Below are positions 26,926 through 35,793 of a stretch of DNA of 64,000 nt, one piece after another (positions within the stretch are counted from its first letter, which is position 1; every line of letters begins with the position of its first letter). This stretch comes from Myxococcota bacterium (GTDB lineage: Bacteria > Myxococcota_A > UBA9160 > SMWR01). The translations under genes were made by a program, and so were the position numbers. Where the stretch lies: assembly GCA_039030075.1 (NCBI GenBank), contig JBCCEW010000015.1:1-64000 (forward strand). The letters are read 5' to 3'. The notes under the pieces were generated by a model. That model did not search any database. It was not told where the DNA came from and saw only the letters and a list, made by a program, of their open reading frames with translations.

Positions 26926-29900
26926 ATGGCTTCGATCCAATGCCCGCTTCGCTCGACTTCTCTCCGGCTCGCGACAGGGCTGCTGCTCGCGGTCGTCTGT
27001 GCGGGGAGCGCAGTCGCGATGCCTGCGCCCGGCGACGCCGGGCCGGTCGACTCGACGGTCGACGCCAACACCGGGGCCGCTCGCGTGCAGATCCCGATCG
27101 AGGTGCCGCCGGGAACGGCCGGGCATCAGCCCAGCCTGAGCCTCGTGTACTCGAGTCACGCCGGGGACGGTCTCCTGGGGGTCGGCTGGCGGCTGTTGCT
27201 CGGCGCACCGGCCGAGATCCGCTGCGCGATCCGCTTCGGGCGGCCCGACTACGCGAACTGCCCGCAGTACGAGATCGACGGCGAGCTCTTGCAGGGGCCC
27301 GACGCCGACGGCCACTACCACACCTTCGTCGAGTCGTTCCAGCGCTTCCGCATCGTGAACGACGCGGGCGTCGCCGATCGCGCCTGGGAGGTCACTGGCC
27401 TCGACGGCACCCGATTCCTCTACGGCCTCGACGCGAACGCGCGGGTCCACGACACGACCCATCCGGCCCAACCGATCGCGGCCTGGCACCTGTCCGAGAT
27501 CCGCGACGTGCACGGCAACGCCATCGTCTTCCGCTACGACCGCAGCGAACTCGGCATGGCGGTTCCGCAGCGCGTGTCGTACGCGAACGGGCAGCGACGC
27601 GTGGAGTTCTTCTACGACGAGGCGCGCACCGACCCCCAGCATCACTTCGTGGGCGGCATCGAGATGCGCTTCAGCCGTCGCATGACGGACGTGCAGGTCT
27701 CGAGCCTCGTCGGGGGCGCCTACGCCCTGCATCACCGGCTGAAGCTCGGTTACGCGCCCAAAGGGGAGTACGCCACGAACCGCACCCGCCTCGCGTCGGT
27801 GCAGCGCTTCGGGAGTAGCTGCCCGATGCACCCCGCCAGCCTGGAAGGGTGCTCCGCGCTGCCGGCCCAGGAGTTCGACTACACGGACCCTTCGGACCCC
27901 GAGTTCGCGCAGGCCGCGAACTGGCAATGGGACGACCCGAGCGCGGCGCCGCTGGTGCCCCCGCCGCCCAGCCACATCTACGGGAACGTCGGGTTCGTCG
28001 GCGACAACGTGCTGGCCGACGTCAACGGTGACGGCCTGCCCGATCGGATCGAGGCCTGGTGCATCGGCGATGCCTGGCCCTGCGACGACTCCCTCGACGT
28101 TCCGCACAACGGCACCGGGCACGGCTCGAAGCGCGCGGTCTACCTCCACACCGGCGACGGCTGGCAGACGACGCCCGACCCGGTCTGGACGGCGGCGTTG
28201 CAGGCGCTGCGCTACGACGCACCCACCCTGACCGTGCGTCTCGCGCACGGTGGCTACGGGATCGGCGGTGCGCCGTACTGCGAAGCCACGCCGGGGAGCC
28301 TGCAGGCCGGTGTCTCCCTCAGCCAGCGCGGACGCTACGCGGACGATCTCGACACGGCCGCGCTGGCCGTGACCCCGCCGGCGAGTGCGACGAACGGCTA
28401 CGGCGGTGCCCACACGATCGCCACCGACACGATCTTCCGCGTCGTGGACGTGAACGGGGATGGCTTCGCCGATCTGGTGGCGTCGAGTCGGGTGGGAGGC
28501 GTCTGGAAGAAGTGGGATGCCGCCTGCGCGGCCTATCTGCCGCCGGCCCAGCACGCCTACGTCGACGCGCGCGCCCAGGTCGTGTTCCTGAACAACGGGC
28601 GCGATGGCTGGGCTCGCGAGCCGTCGCTCGAGAGTGGCCTACCGGCCTTCGACGCGATGGAGATCAGCGACAGCGAGAGCGGCGACTACGACTGCCAGAC
28701 GCGCTCCTGGTACGGGCTCGACGTGATGAACGCGGACCCGCCGAACGTCCCGGGCTACCAGGTCTTTCCCTGGGCCGTGTGTCGCCAGTGGGTGCAGTTC
28801 CCGTTTGCCTTCGTGGAACTCACAGGAGACGGGCGCGTCGACCTGCTCGCCCTCGAACCCAGCGACCCACGCCATCTGCCGTCGTGGTACGACGACCCGG
28901 CGCTCTACGACTACAACCTGAATCCGGTCGTCACGCGGGCGTGGGTGCAGGAGCTCCAGCCCGACGGGGCGTACGCCTGGCGGCGGGCGCCCGAGTTCGA
29001 CCTGCGCGACCCGGAGACCGGGACGGCCCTCCACCACGTGCACATGCAGCACCATCCCACGCTGGACTGGCGCTTCAGCACGCCGCCGGGTCCCCACGAT
29101 TCGAACGCGACCTCGATGCTGGCCTGGGACGAGGGGTTCCGGTTCATCGACGTGAACCTGGACGGTCTCACCGACGTCGTCTGGGCGGATCCGGTCGCGG
29201 CCGCCGGCTTCGCGCTGCCCGACCACCCGAGTGAGTCGGTGGGAGCGCTGTTGAACACCGGCTCGGGATGGTGCGGCGTAACGCCCACCGCGCCCTGCGC
29301 CGATGCGACCCGCTTCCTCCCCCCGTTCTGGATCTCGGGCTCGGCGACGCCGGTCGAGGGCATCCCCGGCAACGCCTTCTTCGAGACCGATGGGTTTCCG
29401 TTGCACGACGTGAACGGCGACGGTCGGCCCGATGGCTACGACGCGCCCGGGACGGCCCTGGATCCCTACCTCTACTCGCCGAACGGAAGTGCGGCGTCGG
29501 TCTGGCAGGTGGACGAGACCGGGCGTTTCGACGTCCAGGGGGCGGACAAGGCCGGGGAACGGGACCTGAACGGGGACGCGGCCGTCGAGTCGGCGATCGG
29601 CTGGCGATCCCAGAGTTTCCTTCCCGACCTGCTGCGCGAGATGCGCAACGGCCGCGGCGGCGTCATGCGCTTCGCCTACACGACCCCGGGCGCCCAGCGC
29701 GACGCGGCTCTGGAATCGGCTGCCGAGCTCGACGCCCTGGGCCCGGAGGCGAAGGAGCCGCCGCCGCCCGGCGACGCCCGCCGGGTGCGCTTCGAGGCCC
29801 GGCCCGTCGTCGCCGAGGTGACGGTGACGGGCCCGAATCGGGCGCCGGCGACGACCCGGTACCAGTACGCCCGTCCCCTGTGGTGCCCGAAGCACCGCTC

Positions 29901-32900
29901 CGGGTTGGGGTTCCGGCTGGTCCGGCGCATTCGCGCAGACGGCGCCGAGGTCGATGCCTACTTCCACCAGGACCACGGCCGGGCAGGGCGCCTCTCCCGA
30001 CAGATCGTGCGCGAGGGAGGCGCAGTACTCCATGTACACGAGGAGACCTGGGAGCTGGCGAGCGCGGCGATCCCGGGCGCCTACACGGGCGAAGGTCCGG
30101 GCGCGACGGGGGCTGCCGAGGCGTCCCGGGTGGGGCGGCTCGTGGAGCAGTCGAGCGGCTTCGAATACGGGACGGCACCCGGGCAGGACCCGGGCGCGGT
30201 CGAGCACGTCGTCCTGACCTACGACGACGCGCACGGCTTCAACTTCGCCGCGACCCGGTCGACCCGCTCGGTGACGGACGCGGTGGTGTCGACGCGGACG
30301 CCGCAGGCCCTGACGTCGACCCAGGCCGACCATTGGCTCCATGGTCTGGTGCAGCGTCAGGTCGAGACGGACCCGTCCGGCACACGGATCTACGGCGACG
30401 TGTCGTTCGGCTACACGCCCGAAGGGCGCGTCGCGACCGAGATCCGGGTGCAGGCCCGGCGCGACGGAGCGCTGCCGACGCCTCCCTTCGCCGCCAACGG
30501 GTTCGTGCAGCACTACGCGTACGACGCGGTGGGCAACCTCGTCTCGGAGACCGACGCGAACGGCCACACGATGCGCTTCTGCTACGACGGCCTGGCGCCT
30601 GCGGGGAGTGATTGCCCGCACGGCGTGGGCGCGGGGACCGTGCGCACCCGCACGCGGGACGCCGCGGGCGAATGGACGCTCTACGACCCTGATCCGGTCT
30701 TCGGCGTTTCCACCGGGATGCAGTCTCCCTACCGCGACGAACCTGCGACGCGAGCGATCCTCGACGACTTCGGTCGGGTAGTGGCCGAGTTCGCCACGCC
30801 CGACGGCGAGCCCGAGCAGCTGTTGGCGACCACCCACTTCGACGACTTCGCGATGCCGCCGACGTCCGAGCGCACGGTTCTCGTCGACGGGGCGGGCCTC
30901 GGGGACCCGATCGTCCGCTTCCAGGTCTCGGACGGCTTTGGTGGCACGTGGAAGTCCGTCGAGGAGGTTCCTGCCCAGGGCGGGTTGGCCCGCTACGTCT
31001 GCACGGCGACCTACGTCGATCCGGCGGTCCGGTCCTCGCGCCAGCTGGCGCCGCGGTCGAGTGGGCCCGACTGCGCGGGCATCAGCGGAGCGACCGAGGC
31101 GCCGGCGACCGTCACCGTGCACGACGCGGTCGGGCGGACGCTGCGCACCGAGACGCCCGATGGCGTGGCGCTGGCGCGCTTCGACGCAACCCTCGACTCG
31201 GTCGTCGCGCCCGATGGGGCGGTCGTGACGGCGACCGTGGACCGGGTGCTGACGAAGAACCCGAAAGGCGATGTCGAGGTGCGCCTGGTCGACGGCGAAC
31301 GGGTCGCCGCGGTCCACGAGTGTCACAACCCCCCGGATCCGACCCTGGTGAGCCTCGGCGGCGTGGACTGCAGCACCCCCGACCGGACGCTCTACGGCTA
31401 CGAGGCCGGTTCGCCCAAGGTGGTCTACGACCCACTCGCCGGGCCCGGCTACGACGATCCGCGTCACCGACTCGTCTACCACTACGACACGCTCGGTCGG
31501 GCCGTCGAAGTAGAGCACCCGGACGCCGGGACGTCCTTCAGCGAGTTCGACGGGAAGGGGAACCCGCTCTGGACGCGCAATGCACGACAGCAGACGCGCG
31601 CGTACCAGTACGACGTCCTGGATCGCCCGACCCTCATCACGACACCGGCCGGCGAAGCGGACGTGACCATCGCCTACCGCGCCGGGGAGCGTCAGTCGGG
31701 CATCGAGTCGACGTCGAGCTACAACAAGACGCTCTTCTTCGACGGGTTCGGGCGGCCGCGTCAGCGCATCCTTTTTCAGGACGGAGGCTGGCTCACGACC
31801 GACTACGAGTACGACCTCACCGGTCGTGTCACCTGGTCGAAGCACGGGGGCGTGCCCTCGGGTACCCACTTCGTCTACGACAAGGCGTACCTCACGCGCG
31901 TGTGTCGCGAACGCTGTGACAGTGCCGATGCGGTCCCCTATCTCGACACCGTGACCTATGACGACCTGGGTCGGCGGCGGTCGGTGGCGATGCCGGGCGG
32001 CACCCGGAGCTTCGCGTACGTCGAGGACCTGCTTCCTCCGCCTCTGCCTGCGGCACAGACGCGCCGGCTGGTGTCCGACCGCTTCACGAGCCAACACACG
32101 CCGTACACGGTCGAGCTCGCCTATCTGGGGTACGACGGCCTCGGCAACGTGACGAGCCTGGCCGTCTCGAGCGAGAACGGCGAGCTCGATGTGGCGAGCG
32201 AGTACGCCTACGACCACCGGAATCGCCTGAGCGCGTGGACCCGGAACGGGACGAGCCTGGCCTACGCGTACGATGCCCTGGGCAACCTGGTGACCCACGC
32301 GGGTGAGACCCAGGTGTTCGGGGTGCTGCCGGATCCACCCCACGCCGTTTCGTTCCGGCCGGCAGAGACCGGGCCCGGCGCGGCAGCCTACGACTACGAC
32401 GCCTCGGGCAACGTGAGCGCGATCTCGCAGCCCGGGAAGGATCGTCACTATCGCTTCGATTCCGCGAACCGGCTGGTGTGCGTGGGAACGGCCGTCGGGC
32501 TCTGCAATGTCCTGTCGGTGCACTACGACCGGTCGGGGAATCGGTTGAAGGAGGTGGCGGGCGACGTCACCCGGCGCTTCGTCGACGGCCAACTCGTCCA
32601 GGAGGAACGGCCGGGCTACGAACGCGAGATCCGCGTCGAGGTGATGGCCTTCGGGGAGCGCGTGGCGTTCACCGACTGGCGCGGCGACCCGCCCGAGGCC
32701 TGGGTGGTCCAGGGACAGCGCGTTCCGCCGTGGCTGCCCTGGCTCCCGCTCGCAGTGCTCGGCGGCTGGGCGCTCTGGCTCGGCGTGCGCGGGGGACTGG
32801 TTCTCGGGGTGGTGCGGCGGCCTGGCTACGCGACGGTGGCGGGGCTCGTCGCCGCTCAGCTGGCGCTCCCGCTGCCCGTGTGGTCTGGCGGTGGCAGCGC

Positions 32901-34014
32901 ACAGCTCCCGACCGATCGCTGGGTGATCTCGGACCGCATCGGAAGCGGGGTCGTGGTCATCGACGAGAACGGCGATCGGGTTCGGCACCTGCGCTTCGCA
33001 CCCTATGGCCGGCTCGATGCGGAGGTGGACCTCGGTGCATCGGGGCGTCGCCACTACGCCGGCCATCCGCAGCAGGCCGAGACCGGCCTCACCTACATGC
33101 GCGCGCGCTGGCAGGATCCCCAGTCGGGAGGCTTCCTCTCGGTCGACCCGGTGTTCCGGGTGGGCGACCCGAAACGCATGAACGGATACACCTACGCCGA
33201 GGGAAACCCGCTGTCGCGGGTGGATCCGACCGGGCTCGAGGTGGCGCCGCGTTCGCGCCCGAAGCACTGGAACACCAGCCGCGGCTACGTCGGTCGCGGC
33301 GGGAGCCTGTTGGTGAGCGTCGGGGGCGGGAATGCCGGCGGCGGCTTCGGGCTGTTCGTGAAGAGCTGGGGGACCCAGCCCGCCGAGTACGCGGGCGGTG
33401 GCTACGACGGTCCCGACCGCTCGGATGGGGCAGGCCGGGGCCCGGCTCCGATCGAGGCGCTGGGGAGCTTCCTCGGGGGCCTCGTGAGCTTCCTGATCGG
33501 CGACAACTTCGGCGCCGCTTGGCGGCGCTCGGCGGTCGACCTGGTGAACGGGCGGTTCGGCCAGAGCACGCTCGGCCGTTGGCTGCCTCGCACGCTGGAT
33601 TCGATCATCGGATACGTCCGGGGCCTGGAACCCGGCGACAGGTACTGGGCGCGGGAGGGGATGAACGGATGGCATGCGGGTACGAACGCGGCTCTCACCG
33701 GGTCTTTGGGACTCGTCGGTGCTCCGCTTCTACTCGCGGGAGGGGTGCTCCACGAGACGCCGCTGGATTTCAAATCGTTCGCGGCAGAGACACGACAGGG
33801 GATGGTCAACCATGCGCTTGACTCGGTCTCCGACATCGCGGCGAACATCGTCGGCATCTCTTTGGGGTTGGCGGTTCCGAGCACCTCCGTCGCGATAGAC
33901 TTGGCGACGAGTATCGGGCACAAGATTCCCGGACCCGGGGAGATCGACCCCGCCTTTGGCGGAGCAGGCCACTACGCGGGCAATCCCGCGCACGCATGGG
34001 AGTGGTATCAGTGA
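26926..34014 (+). CDS. Giant SpvB/FG-GAP/RHS-repeat protein (polymorphic toxin-like)
   Basis: A 2362-residue exported protein. Residues 1-30 are a signal peptide ending in GSAVAM. A SpvB/Tc-toxin B-type domain follows (from about 35, GHQPSLSLVYSSHAGDGLLGVGWRL). FG-GAP/VCBS motifs such as DVNGDGLPDR and DVNGDGFADL recur at about 362, 507, 630, 740 and 827. A TcdB-middle-like segment starts near 900 and YD/RHS repeats fill about 1190-2040. The RHS core (HYAGHPQQAETGLTYMRARW to RVDPTGLE) ends near 2105. Two hydrophobic segments lie at about 1934-1988. The last 257 residues are unlike the rest, hydrophobic and GC-poorer, in the position of a polymorphic toxin tip. The RHS shell is expected to encapsulate that tip. 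Toxicity is inferred from architecture. A small lipoprotein gene overlaps the stop. Confidence 0.85.
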   Translation: MASIQCPLRSTSLRLATGLLLAVVCAGSAVAMPAPGDAGPVDSTVDANTGAARVQIPIEVPPGTAGHQPSLSLVYSSHAGDGLLGVGWRLLLGAPAEIRCAIRFGRPDYANCPQYEIDGELLQGPDADGHYHTFVESFQRFRIVNDAGVADRAWEVTGLDGTRFLYGLDANARVHDTTHPAQPIAAWHLSEIRDVHGNAIVFRYDRSELGMAVPQRVSYANGQRRVEFFYDEARTDPQHHFVGGIEMRFSRRMTDVQVSSLVGGAYALHHRLKLGYAPKGEYATNRTRLASVQRFGSSCPMHPASLEGCSALPAQEFDYTDPSDPEFAQAANWQWDDPSAAPLVPPPPSHIYGNVGFVGDNVLADVNGDGLPDRIEAWCIGDAWPCDDSLDVPHNGTGHGSKRAVYLHTGDGWQTTPDPVWTAALQALRYDAPTLTVRLAHGGYGIGGAPYCEATPGSLQAGVSLSQRGRYADDLDTAALAVTPPASATNGYGGAHTIATDTIFRVVDVNGDGFADLVASSRVGGVWKKWDAACAAYLPPAQHAYVDARAQVVFLNNGRDGWAREPSLESGLPAFDAMEISDSESGDYDCQTRSWYGLDVMNADPPNVPGYQVFPWAVCRQWVQFPFAFVELTGDGRVDLLALEPSDPRHLPSWYDDPALYDYNLNPVVTRAWVQELQPDGAYAWRRAPEFDLRDPETGTALHHVHMQHHPTLDWRFSTPPGPHDSNATSMLAWDEGFRFIDVNLDGLTDVVWADPVAAAGFALPDHPSESVGALLNTGSGWCGVTPTAPCADATRFLPPFWISGSATPVEGIPGNAFFETDGFPLHDVNGDGRPDGYDAPGTALDPYLYSPNGSAASVWQVDETGRFDVQGADKAGERDLNGDAAVESAIGWRSQSFLPDLLREMRNGRGGVMRFAYTTPGAQRDAALESAAELDALGPEAKEPPPPGDARRVRFEARPVVAEVTVTGPNRAPATTRYQYARPLWCPKHRSGLGFRLVRRIRADGAEVDAYFHQDHGRAGRLSRQIVREGGAVLHVHEETWELASAAIPGAYTGEGPGATGAAEASRVGRLVEQSSGFEYGTAPGQDPGAVEHVVLTYDDAHGFNFAATRSTRSVTDAVVSTRTPQALTSTQADHWLHGLVQRQVETDPSGTRIYGDVSFGYTPEGRVATEIRVQARRDGALPTPPFAANGFVQHYAYDAVGNLVSETDANGHTMRFCYDGLAPAGSDCPHGVGAGTVRTRTRDAAGEWTLYDPDPVFGVSTGMQSPYRDEPATRAILDDFGRVVAEFATPDGEPEQLLATTHFDDFAMPPTSERTVLVDGAGLGDPIVRFQVSDGFGGTWKSVEEVPAQGGLARYVCTATYVDPAVRSSRQLAPRSSGPDCAGISGATEAPATVTVHDAVGRTLRTETPDGVALARFDATLDSVVAPDGAVVTATVDRVLTKNPKGDVEVRLVDGERVAAVHECHNPPDPTLVSLGGVDCSTPDRTLYGYEAGSPKVVYDPLAGPGYDDPRHRLVYHYDTLGRAVEVEHPDAGTSFSEFDGKGNPLWTRNARQQTRAYQYDVLDRPTLITTPAGEADVTIAYRAGERQSGIESTSSYNKTLFFDGFGRPRQRILFQDGGWLTTDYEYDLTGRVTWSKHGGVPSGTHFVYDKAYLTRVCRERCDSADAVPYLDTVTYDDLGRRRSVAMPGGTRSFAYVEDLLPPPLPAAQTRRLVSDRFTSQHTPYTVELAYLGYDGLGNVTSLAVSSENGELDVASEYAYDHRNRLSAWTRNGTSLAYAYDALGNLVTHAGETQVFGVLPDPPHAVSFRPAETGPGAAAYDYDASGNVSAISQPGKDRHYRFDSANRLVCVGTAVGLCNVLSVHYDRSGNRLKEVAGDVTRRFVDGQLVQEERPGYEREIRVEVMAFGERVAFTDWRGDPPEAWVVQGQRVPPWLPWLPLAVLGGWALWLGVRGGLVLGVVRRPGYATVAGLVAAQLALPLPVWSGGGSAQLPTDRWVISDRIGSGVVVIDENGDRVRHLRFAPYGRLDAEVDLGASGRRHYAGHPQQAETGLTYMRARWQDPQSGGFLSVDPVFRVGDPKRMNGYTYAEGNPLSRVDPTGLEVAPRSRPKHWNTSRGYVGRGGSLLVSVGGGNAGGGFGLFVKSWGTQPAEYAGGGYDGPDRSDGAGRGPAPIEALGSFLGGLVSFLIGDNFGAAWRRSAVDLVNGRFGQSTLGRWLPRTLDSIIGYVRGLEPGDRYWAREGMNGWHAGTNAALTGSLGLVGAPLLLAGGVLHETPLDFKSFAAETRQGMVNHALDSVSDIAANIVGISLGLAVPSTSVAIDLATSIGHKIPGPGEIDPAFGGAGHYAGNPAHAWEWYQ

Positions 34015-34361
34015 TCCGACGCGAGGGAGTCTGCCTCTTGGTGTGCCTGTTCGTGACCGCGTGTGCGACCACTCGGCCGTTGCCGCCGGTTGGCGAATAC
34101 GTCGGCGAGGGTGGCGAGCGAGTACGGATTCTGGCTGGTGAGCGAATCGAGTTCGATGTCTCGATCCAGGGCACACCGATTCAGAGGTCTTTCGACTACG
34201 ACGTGGACTTGGCGGGCCGCATCTACCCCCACCCCATGACCTCCGTCGAAGCGGTCGACGGCGTGGGACGCGTCGAGTGGCTCTGGAAGGACGACGAGAT
34301 CGTCGCGTGGGACGAGGAGCGGCGAACCCTCAAGCGCTACCGCCGCGCACCTGCCGACTAG
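34011..34361 (+). CDS. Small lipoprotein, candidate immunity protein
   Basis: A 116-residue lipoprotein with the short signal GVCLLVCLFVTAC. The mature part has strands such as GEYVGEGGERVRILAGERIEF and VEWLWKDDEIVAWDEERRTLKRY, a small beta domain I cannot name. The GTG at 34011 overlaps the RHS stop codon (GTGA) and has GGGAG at good distance, whereas the in-frame ATG at 33996 has none. Tight coupling to the variable end of the RHS gene is the usual position of an immunity gene, and a lipoprotein would suit a toxin acting in the periplasm or membrane. This role is inferred from position only. Confidence 0.6.
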   Translation: MIRREGVCLLVCLFVTACATTRPLPPVGEYVGEGGERVRILAGERIEFDVSIQGTPIQRSFDYDVDLAGRIYPHPMTSVEAVDGVGRVEWLWKDDEIVAWDEERRTLKRYRRAPAD

Positions 34362-34364
34362 CCC

Positions 34365-35066
34365 TTACACCCCGTCCGACAGCCCGATCGCCGGCAGGAT
34401 CACCTTCAGGAAGAGGTTCGCAATCTTGCGGTGACCCGCGTTGTTCGGGTGGAAGCCGTCGACGCTGCTGACGCACTGGCTGGCCACCGGCGAAGCGGCC
34501 ATGGGAACGAGCAGCACCTCGTAGCGGCTCACCTGGCGCTGGATCGCGGCGTTGAAGGCGTCGACACGGGCCTTCGTCACGAACGCGTTGGGCTCCTCGC
34601 GGAAGCGGGGAATCATCGTGAGATCCGGGAGGTCGCCCACCACGATCGTGGCTTCCGTCTCCTCGGTGAGTAGTTCGAGGATGGCCTCGAGGTGGGTCTC
34701 GAAGGTGTCCGGGTCTTCCCCGGCGATCACGTCGTTGGTGCCGGTCCAGAGCGTGACGAGATCCGGGCGCAGCCCGCTGCGCAGAGCGAGGGTCAGGACG
34801 TCTCGGATGCCGCGGGCATCCGCCGCCGGAATGCCGAGGTTGAGCAGGCGGACGTCTTCGACCTGGCGATCCAGGGCGTCCCGGATCTGCCAGACGTAGC
34901 CCTGCTTCAGCGGGACGGCGCCGATGCCCACCGAATCGCTCGCGCCGAAGGCGGCGTAGATGATCTCGGACGGCACGCGTGACGCGCAGCCGCCGCCGAG
35001 CAGCAGGACCAGAGTCAGGGCGAGGCCGAGGAGCCTCCGGTTTGCGCTCTGGGCAGCTCGTCGCAT
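34365..35066 (-). CDS. SGNH/GDSL-family lipoprotein hydrolase
   Basis: A 233-residue lipoprotein esterase/lipase. The ATG at 35066 follows GGAGG and gives the lipobox GGGC (Cys27). Block I is AFGASDSVGIG (nucleophile Ser45, with an extra residue before the usual GDS), block III contains GTND, and block V DGFHPNNAGH supplies the Asp/His. This matches periplasmic SGNH hydrolases acting on acyl or acetyl esters; the substrate is unknown. It is divergent from the lipoprotein gene at 35215 and ends 3 bases from the candidate immunity gene. Confidence 0.85.
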   Translation of the reverse strand: MRRAAQSANRRLLGLALTLVLLLGGGCASRVPSEIIYAAFGASDSVGIGAVPLKQGYVWQIRDALDRQVEDVRLLNLGIPAADARGIRDVLTLALRSGLRPDLVTLWTGTNDVIAGEDPDTFETHLEAILELLTEETEATIVVGDLPDLTMIPRFREEPNAFVTKARVDAFNAAIQRQVSRYEVLLVPMAASPVASQCVSSVDGFHPNNAGHRKIANLFLKVILPAIGLSDGV

Positions 35067-35214
35067 CGTGTTTCCTCCCGGGCGGTCGGCAGCGCCGCGC
35101 GCGAACCGAATCCAGCCCAGCCAGAATCTCACGCGGACGCAGCCCTCACCAGGGGCGAATTCCCCGCTGCGGCCTCGGGGGGGCGCGTATGGTGGGCCGA
35201 GGAGGTCGGGTCTC

Positions 35215-35712
35215 ATGGCGCAGTGGTGGCGGCAGGTGTGGGCAGGGAAGCGTTTCTACGCGGGGGCGATCGTGCTCGCGCTGGCAGGGCTCGGCTGCGC
35301 CTCGACCCCCCCGATGACGGCCGACGCGCTGGACGACGCGATTCTGGCGCTCGGCGAGAACGTGGAAGGCTCGCCGGGGTCGCTGCGCTTCGAGTACGCC
35401 GGCATTCCGATCGCGTGTTTCTCGAGCGCGACCCACGATCGCATGCGTCTGGTGGCGCCGGTGCGCCGCGTGGAAGAACTCACCCCCGACCAGGTGGGCG
35501 CCATGTTGACCGCGAACTACCACTCGGCGCTCGATGCGCGCTACGCGGTGAGCCAGGGCGTCGTCTACGCGGCGTTCCTGCATCCCCTCGGCAGCCTGAC
35601 GGAAGCCGAGCTGCAGTCGGCCCTCGACCAGGTGGCGAACCTGGTGCTGACGTTCGGCACCGGATATTCGAGCGGGGCCCTGCTCTATGGTCCCCAGGGC
35701 GAGGCACTCTAG
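35215..35712 (+). CDS. Lipoprotein, possible YbjN/chaperone-like fold
   Basis: A 165-residue lipoprotein with lipobox GLGC and a GGAGG ribosome site. The mature sequence (FEYAGIPIACFSSATHDRMRLVAPV, AMLTANYHSALDARYAVSQGVVYAAFLHP, a long terminal helix) has the strand-helix order of YbjN or type III chaperone-like domains. That resemblance is by eye and weak. The upstream open frame is spurious. It lies just before the HDOD gene (81-base gap). Confidence 0.6.
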   Translation: MAQWWRQVWAGKRFYAGAIVLALAGLGCASTPPMTADALDDAILALGENVEGSPGSLRFEYAGIPIACFSSATHDRMRLVAPVRRVEELTPDQVGAMLTANYHSALDARYAVSQGVVYAAFLHPLGSLTEAELQSALDQVANLVLTFGTGYSSGALLYGPQGEAL

Positions 35713-35793
35713 GGCCGACATACGCCTTTTCGCGGATGAACGTCCGACGGTCAGCGGCCGATGCACCCGGGACGGGTTCTTCGGGAGACGCGT

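Noticed and set aside
26262..27071. A 269-codon reverse frame with repeated Pro/Leu peptides upstream of the RHS gene
   Set aside because: The peptide repeat merely reflects the 30-bp tandem duplication, and the frame overlaps the start of the RHS gene and part of the 26020-26586 gene in another frame.
28639..33675. A 1678-codon open frame on the reverse strand opposite the RHS gene
   Set aside because: It is a GC-rich shadow of the forward SpvB/RHS gene: rich in Arg, His, Val and Gly, with no domain pattern, whereas the forward frame shows clear repeats and motifs.
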